Shown: positions 42,400 to 51,154 of the stretch, one piece after another
Numbering within the stretch: position 1 is the stretch's first letter
Layout: each line of letters opens with the position of its first letter
Assembly: GCF_037126285.1 (NCBI RefSeq)
Contig: NZ_CP147012.1
Coordinates: forward strand, 1,302,001 to 1,366,000
Direction of reading: 5' to 3'
Source of the DNA: Bernardetia sp. MNP-M8
Lineage (GTDB): Bacteria; Bacteroidota; Bacteroidia; Cytophagales; Bernardetiaceae
Length of the DNA stretch: 64,000 nt
The notes under the pieces: model-generated
What the model saw: the letters and a program-made list of their open reading frames with translations, nothing else
Databases searched by the model: none
Told to the model about the DNA's origin: nothing
Program-made: the position numbers and the translations under genes

Positions 42400-42849
42400 T
42401 TATTCAGCAGTTTCCCAAGGAGCTTTTCCAGTAACGTTCAGACCCATGCTTCTAGCCGTACCAGCTACCATTTTCATAGCAGAATGTACAGTAAAGGCAT
42501 TTAAGTCTGGCATTTTCGTTTCGGCAATAGTCTGGATTTGATCCCAAGTTACTTTACCTACTTTTTCACGATTTGGAACGCCTGATCCTTTTTTCACTTT
42601 TGAAGCCTCAATTAAGAGAGCCGCAGCAGGAGGAGTTTTGATGATAAAGTCAAAAGAACGATCGCCAAAAACTGTAATCTCTACTGGCAAAGTTTGTCCC
42701 ATACGGTCTTGAGTCAGCGCATTGAAACGCTTACAAAATTCCATAATATTGACACCTTTTGCACCAAGAGCAGGACCTACTGGAGGAGCAGGATTAGCTT
42801 GACCACCTTTTACTATGACTTTAAGTTTAGCACTTATTTCCTTTGCCAT
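42400..42849 (-). CDS. rplK: 50S ribosomal protein L11
   Basis: A 149-residue L11 protein with the conserved '[20 protein letters not shown]', then [13 protein letters not shown] and [21 protein letters not shown], ending in [16 protein letters not shown]-like sequence. L11 forms the GTPase-associated centre with 23S rRNA. It is preceded by a 306 bp gap from nusG. Confidence 0.97.
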   Translation of the reverse strand: MAKEISAKLKVIVKGGQANPAPPVGPALGAKGVNIMEFCKRFNALTQDRMGQTLPVEITVFGDRSFDFIIKTPPAAALLIEASKVKKGSGVPNREKVGKVTWDQIQTIAETKMPDLNAFTVHSAMKMVAGTARSMGLNVTGKAPWETAE

Positions 42850-43155
42850 GATTGTGAAACGGTTGTTGTGATGTAATTATTGAATTATTTAAAATAAACT
42901 AGCCATCTTAAATAACTTCAAGTAACTACTTTACAGATTACTAACAAATGCTACAATACTGATAATTTAGTTTGTTAAAAGTTTGGGAGATAATCGTGGA
43001 AGCTTCATATCTAAAAACTATAATTTTAACTACTAAATTTTTTGGAGACAAATCTATAAGTAAGTTGTAGCTCTTAGTTTATAGATTTATATTTTTAAGA
43101 ATTTTGAATAATTACTTTCCATTTATTCAAAATGATTTTTTCTTTTATTACAGAA
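42850..43155. other. Long nusG-rplK spacer with two hairpins
   Basis: 306 bp without an ORF. Two inverted repeats are present: AAATCTATAA / TTATAGATTT (about 43050-43091) and TTTTGAATAA / TTATTCAAAA (about 43099-43133). Neither is followed by a clear T run on the minus strand. The position suggests a leader for rplK or a processing site. Confidence 0.55.
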
Positions 43156-43737
43156 CTACTCTTCTTTTTGTACTTGAGAATAGTTTAGTTCTACTGGCGT
43201 ACTTCTTCCGAAAATCTTAACAATTACACTCAGTTTTTTCTTTTCTTCTTGATGTTCCTCAATAGTTCCATTAAAACCAGCAAAAGGACCTTCCATTACT
43301 TTAATAGATTCCCCTACCATAAATTGAGTATCATCTTTTACTTCATCTTGATCTGCAGCTTCTACTTTTCCTAAGATGCGAGCTACTTCTGAATCTCTCA
43401 TTGGAAGAGGCTTATCAGTTAGAGGTTGTCCGTCTACTCTTAAAAATCCAATAACACTTGGAAGATTGATCAATTGGTGAATAAGTTCTCCACTATTTGG
43501 CGAGTCTAAATCTACGTGTACAAGGACATAACCAGGTAAATAATTACGTTCAACAGCTACTTTTTTTGTTTTTCCATCTTTCGCTTTACGAATTTGGAAT
43601 ACTTTTTCAGTAGGGTTGATGATTTGACCAAAATATTCTTGTAGATTATTGATAACTATATCTTTTTCAAGATATTCTTTCACGCTGCGTTCTTTTCCAG
43701 AAACAACACGCAAAATGTACCATTTGAGTTCGCCCAT
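43156..43737 (-). CDS. nusG: Transcription antitermination factor NusG
   Basis: A 193-residue NusG with an N-terminal NGN domain (MGELKWYILRVVSGKERSVKEYL, 'YLPGYVLVHVDLD', IGFLRVDGQPLTDKPLPM) and a C-terminal KOW domain (VGESIKVMEGPFAGFNGTIEE). It links RNA polymerase to Rho or the ribosome. It is 56 bp after secE on the same strand and is followed by the long spacer before rplK. Confidence 0.97.
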   Translation of the reverse strand: MGELKWYILRVVSGKERSVKEYLEKDIVINNLQEYFGQIINPTEKVFQIRKAKDGKTKKVAVERNYLPGYVLVHVDLDSPNSGELIHQLINLPSVIGFLRVDGQPLTDKPLPMRDSEVARILGKVEAADQDEVKDDTQFMVGESIKVMEGPFAGFNGTIEEHQEEKKKLSVIVKIFGRSTPVELNYSQVQKEE

Positions 43738-43793
43738 AATTTTTTAGGAGTGAGTTGTAAATTGTTGGTAATTTTTTGAAGTGTAATTCCTTT

Positions 43794-43988
43794 TTATTGG
43801 AATGAGTTATAAATCTCACCTAAACCAAATTGGAAGGCTTGATCCATTGCAAAAACGATAAGTGCAAAGATAAGTGATGCAACAAGTACAACTACAGAAG
43901 TCTGTTGAAGACTTTTGAATGAAGACCAAGTTACATGTTCGGTCATCTCATCACGAGATTCTTGCAAAAATTCGATTACTTTTTTCAT
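43794..43988 (-). CDS. secE: Preprotein translocase subunit SecE
   Basis: A 64-residue, single-helix SecE. Residues 1-30 form an amphipathic segment (VIEFLQESRDEMTEHVTWSS) and one membrane helix is at about residues 32-52 ('VVVLVASLIFALIVFAMDQAF'). Position directly before nusG is diagnostic of secE. It stabilises SecY in the protein translocation channel. Short size fits many Bacteroidota. Confidence 0.9.
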   Translation of the reverse strand: MKKVIEFLQESRDEMTEHVTWSSFKSLQQTSVVVLVASLIFALIVFAMDQAFQFGLGEIYNSFQ

Positions 43989-44070
43989 ACTGAATTTAAT
44001 TTGTCTTATCGGTAAGTTAGTCTTTAGACTTTTTTCTTAGAATAAATTCTATTAGAGCAAAAAAAACTCT

Positions 44071-44127
44071 AAAAAAAGTGAGTTTGATAGATTTTACGTT
44101 CATTAAAAACGTGCTATCAAACTCACT
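44071..44127 (-). terminator. Terminator after tRNA-Trp
   Basis: AGTGAGTTTGATAG and its exact complement form a 14-bp stem around a 23-base interior. On the minus strand it is followed by a run of seven T. It separates tRNA-Trp from secE-nusG. Confidence 0.85.
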
Positions 44128-44188
44128 ATATTGTAAATATTTAGAAAAAATCAATCAATTTATACTAAATCAAATTACATATTATTTG

Positions 44189-44261
<73 letters not shown>

Positions 44262-44387
44262 ATATTATTAGTTGCCTTTAATGAAGTGCAAAATTACAAT
44301 TTATTTTTGAATTTGCAAATTTATTTTAAAAATATTATTGTATTAGAATTTTAACTTTCCAGCATAGCTTGATAATAGCTTTACCTC

Positions 44388-44424
44388 AAAAAAAGAGGTT
44401 GACCTTTTCGGACAACCTCTTTTA
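44388..44424 (-). terminator. Terminator of susCD pair 1
   Basis: AAAGAGGTTG / CAACCTCTTT stem with an 11-base loop, followed on the minus strand by TTTTTTT, 26 bp after the SusD-like stop. Confidence 0.85.
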
Positions 44425-44449
44425 AGTTTATTGTTTAATGAGAGTTCAA

Positions 44450-45964
44450 TTATTTAGTATCCCACCACAACTTTGTATTCAATACATCTGCTCCTTGACT
44501 AGATACAGCTTGAGTATAATTTGCTTTATTTGAAGATTGCTCATTAAGAGGATAAGGGATGCGAGTAGGAATTTCTCCATTTCCTTCTAATGCACCAGCA
44601 GCAGGCTCTTGAAGAATACCAAAGTCAAGACGACGATATTCAGCCCATGCCTCTAGCCCCTGCATATAAAGAGCTATCCACTTTTGTTGTCCTATGATTA
44701 CATTCCACTCTTCACCACTAGCTTTCAATGCTGAGTAATTAACAGTTGGCTGAGCAATGTAAGCAGCTATATCTGAATCTGATAAGCTACCACCACTCCA
44801 ATAATTCATAGATGCTGTAATACCTTGGTTATAGTATTCTGCTGCTGAACCTGCCGAAACAAACCCTCTTTCAACGCCTTCTGCTAATAAGAACTGTACT
44901 TCTGCATAAGTCATAAGTATTCCTGGAGATGTTGGTTGTAAAACTAACTGAGATGGTTGTGAAATACCTTCATCAGCAGTATTTGCTGCATCATTCTCTG
45001 TTAATCCATATACTTCTCCTACGTATTGTACATTAAGAGGATCACTAGGAGAGCTTGATACTGTTGGTGCACCATAAAAAGCAATTCTTGGATCATTTAG
45101 TTCTAATAATTCATTTACGAAGACGTTACTCATGGCAAAATCTGCACGAGTTTTACGATCTTGATTTAAAGGATTATTATTAGGAGCTGCTGAAAGATAA
45201 TTAAATAAAGCATTATCAGCACTACTTTGAAATACACCAGCAGATACTGCTGACGAAACTGTTTGTTGAGATAATGATGGAGATACATCAGCAATTCTCA
45301 TTCCTACTCTTAATTTCAAAGAATTACCGAATAAACGCCACTTATTCATATCACCATTATATATAGCATCACCTGCTACTGCAGTACCACTTGGATTAAT
45401 AGCTGCTATTGCTTCATTAAGTTCGTTTATAATACCAGTATATATTTCTTCTTGCGAATCATATTTTGGATATAAAAACTCATCAGGATTTCCCGCTTGA
45501 GAATAAGGAGCTGCTCCCCATGTATCCGTAATCACTTGATACATATAGGCACGCAAAATCTTCGCTACTGCAATTTGATTTTCAGGAGCTCCAAATCCTT
45601 CATAGTCCTCAGGACTCTCTGTATTCAAACGAATGATTTCATTTAAATCAGTTATTACACCTGCATAATAGAGAGACCATAAGGTATTGGTTTGTGCGGT
45701 ACGAAATGCATAACGACTTTCAGAAGAATATTGATTAGATGCCCAATACTGAGAAAGTTGCATTCCTCTTCTTCCATTTGCCCATTCATCCCAAATATTA
45801 TCCACTAACACTTTTTCTGCTGATGTAAGCAAGAAAGAAGTAGATGCTTTACTAGGTTCGTTAGGATCTACATTAGTGTCTTCTGGTGGGTTACAACCAA
45901 ACATAAAAGTTGCTAAAGAAGCTGCTACTAAAGTATGTTTATATTTTTTTATTATTTTTATCAT
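44450..45964 (-). CDS. SusD/RagB-like nutrient-binding outer-membrane lipoprotein (pair 1)
   Basis: A 504-residue lipoprotein. The signal peptide has lipobox TFMFGCNPPED (Cys at about residue 24). It has the SusD_2-type layout: 'VLVDNIWDEWANGRRGMQLS', 'VAKILRAYMYQVITDTWGAA', NSLKLRVGMRIADVSP, ILMTYAEVQFLLAEGVERG, and a C-terminal block WIALYMQGLEAWAEYRRLD. It is the substrate-binding lid on the SusC barrel. It starts 37 bp after the SusC-like gene, so the two form one operon. No glycosidase is adjacent, so the substrate is not evident; peptides or an oligosaccharide are possible. Confidence 0.92.
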   Translation of the reverse strand: MIKIIKKYKHTLVAASLATFMFGCNPPEDTNVDPNEPSKASTSFLLTSAEKVLVDNIWDEWANGRRGMQLSQYWASNQYSSESRYAFRTAQTNTLWSLYYAGVITDLNEIIRLNTESPEDYEGFGAPENQIAVAKILRAYMYQVITDTWGAAPYSQAGNPDEFLYPKYDSQEEIYTGIINELNEAIAAINPSGTAVAGDAIYNGDMNKWRLFGNSLKLRVGMRIADVSPSLSQQTVSSAVSAGVFQSSADNALFNYLSAAPNNNPLNQDRKTRADFAMSNVFVNELLELNDPRIAFYGAPTVSSSPSDPLNVQYVGEVYGLTENDAANTADEGISQPSQLVLQPTSPGILMTYAEVQFLLAEGVERGFVSAGSAAEYYNQGITASMNYWSGGSLSDSDIAAYIAQPTVNYSALKASGEEWNVIIGQQKWIALYMQGLEAWAEYRRLDFGILQEPAAGALEGNGEIPTRIPYPLNEQSSNKANYTQAVSSQGADVLNTKLWWDTK

Positions 45965-46001
45965 CTTGAGTGTAAATTTTATAATTAGAACAGAGAATAG
46001 T

Positions 46002-49000
46002 TTAGAAAGAAAGACTTAAGTTGAATCCCCAACTACGTTCGCCTGGAAGCTGTCCACCTTCAAAACCTTGAACATTACCTGCACTTACACCATCTTGAGG
46101 ATCAATATGTGGTGTATTACGGAATAAAATGGCTACATTTCTAGCAACGAATGATAAAGAAGCTCTCTGGAATGGAGTTTTGCTAGTTAATGTTTTAGGA
46201 AAAGTATAACCAAATTGAATCTCACGAAGTTTGACGTAACTAGCATCAAAAACATTTAGAGAAGAACTTGCACGATAATAATCTTGTCCCCAAGTAACTG
46301 CATCAACTACTGTTGCATTTTGGCTACCATCAGAAATAGGATATCCATCCTCATTAACTCCTGTTTGAACTACAGCATCAATAATGACACCATCTTCACG
46401 CATAGAGCCTTCTGCTGTTTCTTCCAAAACGCCACTATAATGTCCCCACATATTAGTTAAAGAATATATACTACCACCCATTTGTCCATCAATTAATACA
46501 CTTAACATAAAGTTTTTATAGTTGAAAGTATTATTGATACCACCTGTCCAATCAGCCATAATTGAAGGACCTACACCTAAAGTAGGTTCTAAAACATAAC
46601 GTCCGTTTGTACCTACAATATAGCTACCATCTGTATGCTTTGCTATTGTAGGACCTACAAATACTCCATAAGCTTCTCCCTCACGAGCTTCTAAGAATAC
46701 TCCAAAAAGACTAGCCAAACGAAGTGTACTTACTCCTTCAGTTAATTCAACAACTTTATTTCTATTTCTCGCCCAGTTAATAGTTGCATCCCAAGTAAAA
46801 CCAGAAGGAAGACGCAATACTTTTAAGTTTAACATTGCTTCTATACCTTTATTTGATACAGAACCAGCATTAATAACAGTAGTAGTATAACCAGTAGTTG
46901 GAGAAACAGGAACTCCAAAGATTTGGTCTTCTGTTGTAGAGTTGTAGTAAGTTACGTCAAGACTAACTCTGTTTTTGAAAAGACTAACTTCTGTTCCAAT
47001 TTCCCAAGAATTAGTTTTCTCTGGAAGCAAGTTAGGATTATTTCTTGCGTTAGGAACCGTCATGTTACCATTACTACCAAAGTTTTGTTCTACTTCATAA
47101 GTCGTTGCAATACGATATGGATCGGTATCATTACCTACTTGACCATAACCAGCACGAATTTTTCCGAAAGTAAGCCAGTCAGCTTCAAGTTTTTCAGAGA
47201 AAATAAAACTACCTGTAACCGAAGGATAGAAATAAGAGTTATTGCCACTTGGAAGAGTCGAAGACCAGTCATTTCTACCTGTAACATCTAAGTAGAAAGT
47301 AGATTGATAACCAAATGAAGCACTAGCAAAAATAGAGTTTACTATTTTTTCACTACTGAAATCTATAACCTCTGGAGTACCTGCAGAGTTACCTATATTG
47401 AAATAATTAGGAACATTCAAACCATCTTGTGTACCTGCAAAATTACGATTATAAGCTCTGAAACGTCTATTAGCTCCAAGCATAGCAACTAAACTCAATG
47501 ATTCTGTTAAGTTACGATTAGCATTAAGAATGAAATCAAAGTTATTATCTGTAACCGTACGTACATCTTCTCTGTAAAGAGGAATATCTACAGAACCTAT
47601 TGCTATTCTTTCTTCTCTACGGTCAGTATATGTATCAACCAAGCCACGCCCAGTAGCACTTAACCAAGGCAAAATCTGATAAGTTAGGGTAGCATTACCA
47701 TAAATTCTATCTCTTTGGTCTTCTGAATAGTTTTGATTTATTGTATAAAATGGATTATCAAAATAATTAGCAGCAGGATTATTTGCACTCTTTCTATTCC
47801 AAGTAATTTGAGAACCATCACTAGCTATATAGTTGTTACGTAAACGTTCGGTATCTAATTGACGTTGATACCACTGATTAAACATAGACATAATACCTGC
47901 ACCATATCCCGTTTGAGGACGTCCTTTTCCTTGTTGATTTACATAGTTGAAACCTACACTAGCACTCAACTTATCAGATAGTTTTGAGCTACCATTGAAG
48001 CTAAGTGTATTACGTTTAATTTCTGAACCAGGATAAGTTCCTTGCTGATCCACATTTGTATAAGACAATCTAAAAGTAGCTGCTTCACTACCTCCAGAAA
48101 GAGCTAAACTGTTACTAAACATACTTCCTGTTTCAAAAAAGTTTCTCACATTATCAGGACTCGCTACTAAAGGGCGTGCCTTACCAAAGTTCTCTGTATC
48201 TTCAGGATTAAAACTATCCCAATGACGAGCCATAATAGACCCATCTAAAGGCGCACCCCAACTACCATCTAATCCGTAATTAAGAATAGTATTTCCATTC
48301 TCATCTGTTACAGGATTTCCATCTGCATCAGTTAATATAGCTGCTCCATATTTGTTTTGATAATCTGGTAATATATATACATTTTGAAATTGAATTCCAC
48401 TATTAAAAGTTACACCAATTCCTTTACGTTTTGTACCTTTTTTTGTAGTGATAAGAATAACACCATTTTGTCCACGTGAACCATATAAAGCACTTGCAAC
48501 AGCACCTTTCAAAACGTTTACAGATTCAATGTCATTTGGATTGATGTCTTGAGCAGCATTACCGTAATCAATACCTCCACCACCACGAGCTTGGTCAGTA
48601 GTTGTAAAATTTGAATTATCAATAGGTACACCATCTACAACAAATAGAGGTTGATTTTCACCTGTGATAGAGCTATTACCTCTAATAACAACACGAGAAG
48701 AACCACCAATAGAATTAGAGCCAGTGATTTGAACACCAGCAATTTTTCCATTCAGAGAGTTTACTACGTTCATTTCTCTAGCTTGAGTAAGATCATCTCC
48801 TTTTATTTCTTGAGTTGCATAACCTAAAGATTGTTTTTCTCTAGACACTCCAAATCCAGTAACAACAACAGTTTCCAATTGTGAATCTTCAGCTAGTGTT
48901 ACATCAATACTTGTACGACCTGCTATTTCTACTTCTTGTGTAGCATATCCTACAAAACGAAATACAAGTATTTCACTTCCAGCAGGTACGGTAATAGAGT

Positions 49001-49175
49001 ATTTACCCTCTAAATCGGTAGTTGTACCTGTATTTGTTCCTTTTACCTGTACAGTTGCACCAGGTAAACCACCTTGAACGGCGTCTATTACTGTACCAGT
49101 AATTGTTTGTTGTGCCCAAGCTGAACCGATCAGCATAAGACTCATTAGCGCACTTAGTAATAATTTTCTCTTCAT
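46002..49175 (-). CDS. SusC/RagA-family TonB-dependent outer-membrane transporter (pair 1)
   Basis: A 1057-residue TonB-linked receptor. Signal peptide (residues 1-21) with MLIGSAWAQQ, then a carboxypeptidase-like regulatory domain (about residues 23-95: TITGTVIDAVQGGLPGATVQ, DLEGKYSITVP, LVFRFVGYATQEV). The plug domain begins about residue 110 (EIKGDDLTQA) and includes LNGKIAGVQITG, SRVVIRGNSSI, ENQPLFVVDGVPID, ALYGSRGQNGVILITTKKGT. The barrel fills the rest and ends FNLSLSF. The first ~100 residues are nearly identical to the second SusC, whereas the rest is diverged. It imports a nutrient captured by SusD. Its gene has a -7/-33 promoter ~280 bp upstream. Confidence 0.95.
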   Translation of the reverse strand: MKRKLLLSALMSLMLIGSAWAQQTITGTVIDAVQGGLPGATVQVKGTNTGTTTDLEGKYSITVPAGSEILVFRFVGYATQEVEIAGRTSIDVTLAEDSQLETVVVTGFGVSREKQSLGYATQEIKGDDLTQAREMNVVNSLNGKIAGVQITGSNSIGGSSRVVIRGNSSITGENQPLFVVDGVPIDNSNFTTTDQARGGGGIDYGNAAQDINPNDIESVNVLKGAVASALYGSRGQNGVILITTKKGTKRKGIGVTFNSGIQFQNVYILPDYQNKYGAAILTDADGNPVTDENGNTILNYGLDGSWGAPLDGSIMARHWDSFNPEDTENFGKARPLVASPDNVRNFFETGSMFSNSLALSGGSEAATFRLSYTNVDQQGTYPGSEIKRNTLSFNGSSKLSDKLSASVGFNYVNQQGKGRPQTGYGAGIMSMFNQWYQRQLDTERLRNNYIASDGSQITWNRKSANNPAANYFDNPFYTINQNYSEDQRDRIYGNATLTYQILPWLSATGRGLVDTYTDRREERIAIGSVDIPLYREDVRTVTDNNFDFILNANRNLTESLSLVAMLGANRRFRAYNRNFAGTQDGLNVPNYFNIGNSAGTPEVIDFSSEKIVNSIFASASFGYQSTFYLDVTGRNDWSSTLPSGNNSYFYPSVTGSFIFSEKLEADWLTFGKIRAGYGQVGNDTDPYRIATTYEVEQNFGSNGNMTVPNARNNPNLLPEKTNSWEIGTEVSLFKNRVSLDVTYYNSTTEDQIFGVPVSPTTGYTTTVINAGSVSNKGIEAMLNLKVLRLPSGFTWDATINWARNRNKVVELTEGVSTLRLASLFGVFLEAREGEAYGVFVGPTIAKHTDGSYIVGTNGRYVLEPTLGVGPSIMADWTGGINNTFNYKNFMLSVLIDGQMGGSIYSLTNMWGHYSGVLEETAEGSMREDGVIIDAVVQTGVNEDGYPISDGSQNATVVDAVTWGQDYYRASSSLNVFDASYVKLREIQFGYTFPKTLTSKTPFQRASLSFVARNVAILFRNTPHIDPQDGVSAGNVQGFEGGQLPGERSWGFNLSLSF

Positions 49176-49409
49176 GAGATTAGTTAATGTTAGTTTGAAT
49201 AAACAATTGATCAGAATTAAATTTTTTGTAATTATTTTTTATAAAAATTGTGAAGTATAATATAGAAATAATGTTACTACAGTACAATTTTACTAAAAAA
49301 TGTTAAAATTAAATATATTCAAAACTGACTTTTCTTTAAAAGAAAAAAAAATATAAAAATGTTTTTTTGTTATTTCTCAAACAATTATTTAGTTAGTTAA
49401 ATACATAAC

Positions 49410-49490
49410 CCAAATAAAAAAATGATTAAATCTTTAAATTCAATTTTATATCTTTTCATAAAAGTATGTTATATCTCTTAATAATCCAAA
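49410..49490 (-). promoter_or_regulatory. Promoter and conserved leader start of susCD pair 1
   Basis: On the minus strand, -33 TTTG (49490-49487), a 20-base spacer (GATTATTAAGAGATATAACA), and -7 TACTTTTA (49466-49459). TAnnTTTG consensus is matched except the last base. A TCATTTTTTTATTTGG block (49425-49410) lies about 35 bases after the -7. All three parts and the spacer recur upstream of pair 2. Predicted transcription start is about 49452, giving a 5' leader of ~277 bases. Confidence 0.75.
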
Positions 49491-49643
49491 ATAAATGCTA
49501 ATAATTTACTAATTATTATGGCTAATTTAAAATATGATTTTAGTAGTGATTTTTATATTAAAAAAAAAATGATTATAAAACTTGCAGTTAAACTGCTATG
49601 ATTACAGATTTCTGCGTGAATAATATAATGTTTTCTAGTAACA

Positions 49644-49683
49644 TAAAAAAAGAGACTCATCATTTTGATGAATCTCTTTTTTT
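49644..49683. terminator. Terminator of susCD pair 2
   Basis: AAAAAAAGAGACTCATC / GATGAATCTCTTTTTTT with one mismatch, 31 bp after the SusD-like stop; symmetric, so it could also act in the other direction. Confidence 0.85.
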
Positions 49684-49714
49684 ATAACATTATTATGTGT
49701 TTATAATAATTCTA

Positions 49715-51121
49715 CTATTTGTCCCACCATACAGGAGTTAATACATCTGCTATGTTAGGAACATTGGTAGGGTTTCTATCTAGTTCAGACTGTGGATAAG
49801 GATAACGTAAAGGAATACCTCCTATAAAACCATTTGATACAGGAGTAATATTTGGATATCCAGTCCTTCTCCATTCTGCCCAAAGTTCTACTCCTTGATT
49901 AAATAAAGCTAGATATTTTTGTTGATAAATAGCTGTAAGTTTATCGCTTGCACTTGCAAAATTAGCAGAACTACTCAAATAATCATCTGAGCCACTTACA
50001 TCATATTGTGCAAAAGCAGCTCTTACACCATTTTCATAATGAGCTTGAGCATCTGTACCTATACCAAAACGTTGTGCAGCTTCTGCTTTCAAAAACTCAA
50101 CTTCTGCATAAGTTAATAAATATACTGGAGCTGTTGGATCGTCTATTAATTTAGAATTCATAATAGAATAGCCATCAGGGTACAATACATCATTTCCATT
50201 AGGAGTTCCTTTTATTTCAGTAAACCCATCTTCTGTGTTAGGCTGAAAATAAGCGGTTAACCTTGGGTCATTGAGAGAATTAAGTAAATTTACTATAGTG
50301 GTACTTGCTGAAAAATCACCTCTTCTTGAACCACTTGCATGCCATCCCCAAAGAGGATTTTCGTTAGTAGGACTAGAGCTATAATCTAATTTTAGACTTT
50401 CCTCATTTGATGAAATCATTGGACTATTAATTATAGCACTTAATCCTTGTTTGGCAGTTGCTTCATTCACCTCAGTCATTCTCATATATAAACGAAGTTT
50501 TAAACTATTGGCATATTTTCTCCATAGTTCAATATCTCCTCCATAATACAAATCTGAGCTTCCAAATGTTTCTCCACCTTCTTGCAAACCTGAAAGACCT
50601 TCATCTAATAATGCGATAATTGCTGGATAAATAGTTTCTTGAGCATCATAAGTAGGAGCTAATACTTCTCCTCCTTTTACAGCATCTGAAAAAGGAATAT
50701 CTCCCCAAGAATCTGTGATTACACTAAATACATGAGCTTTAAGGATTTTACCCATAGCTACATAATTAGGACGTTCTTCAGCTTCTCCATTTTTTATGAC
50801 AGTTTCTATGTCTATTAAAGCACCTTCATAGAAGTCACCCCATATTGCATCTCCATCAGTAGGCAAAAATTGATAGCGATCTTCTTTGAAATACTGACTG
50901 TAGCTAGGCGCAATTGCTTGAGTCCAAAACATACCACGTCTATTCATAGAACCTCCTACCAGTGTAGTAAACCTTACTTGTGCAGCAGGAACTAGACTTT
51001 TCGTTGGAACTTTTGTTGGCGAATTCGGATTTTCGTTTACATCTATCCAATCTTCACAAGAAGAAAATGATAGTGTTACCATGAATGCCATTACTATGGC
51101 AATTAATTTATTTGTTATCAT
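49715..51121 (-). CDS. SusD/RagB-like nutrient-binding outer-membrane lipoprotein (pair 2)
   Basis: A 468-residue lipoprotein with lipobox TLSFSSCEDW (Cys at about residue 23). The SusD_2 features are RFTTLVGGSMNRRGMFWTQA, 'KILKAHVFSVITDSWGDIPF', 'YANSLKLRLYMRMTEVN', YLLTYAEVEFLKAEAAQR and YLALFNQGVELWAEWRRTG. It is a surface lid for the SusC channel. It starts 33 bp after its SusC. It is related to but clearly diverged from the SusD of pair 1, including a different length. Confidence 0.92.
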   Translation of the reverse strand: MITNKLIAIVMAFMVTLSFSSCEDWIDVNENPNSPTKVPTKSLVPAAQVRFTTLVGGSMNRRGMFWTQAIAPSYSQYFKEDRYQFLPTDGDAIWGDFYEGALIDIETVIKNGEAEERPNYVAMGKILKAHVFSVITDSWGDIPFSDAVKGGEVLAPTYDAQETIYPAIIALLDEGLSGLQEGGETFGSSDLYYGGDIELWRKYANSLKLRLYMRMTEVNEATAKQGLSAIINSPMISSNEESLKLDYSSSPTNENPLWGWHASGSRRGDFSASTTIVNLLNSLNDPRLTAYFQPNTEDGFTEIKGTPNGNDVLYPDGYSIMNSKLIDDPTAPVYLLTYAEVEFLKAEAAQRFGIGTDAQAHYENGVRAAFAQYDVSGSDDYLSSSANFASASDKLTAIYQQKYLALFNQGVELWAEWRRTGYPNITPVSNGFIGGIPLRYPYPQSELDRNPTNVPNIADVLTPVWWDK

Positions 51122-51154
51122 TAGTTTTATATTTTATATTTCTGGTTTAGAAGT

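Larger units (their letters stand above)
49176..49714. other. susCD spacer: leader of pair 1 and terminator of pair 2
   Basis: 539 bp containing the ~277-base untranslated leader of pair 1, its promoter near 49459-49490, AT-rich sequence, and the terminator of pair 2 near 49644-49683. No ORF of note. Confidence 0.6.
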
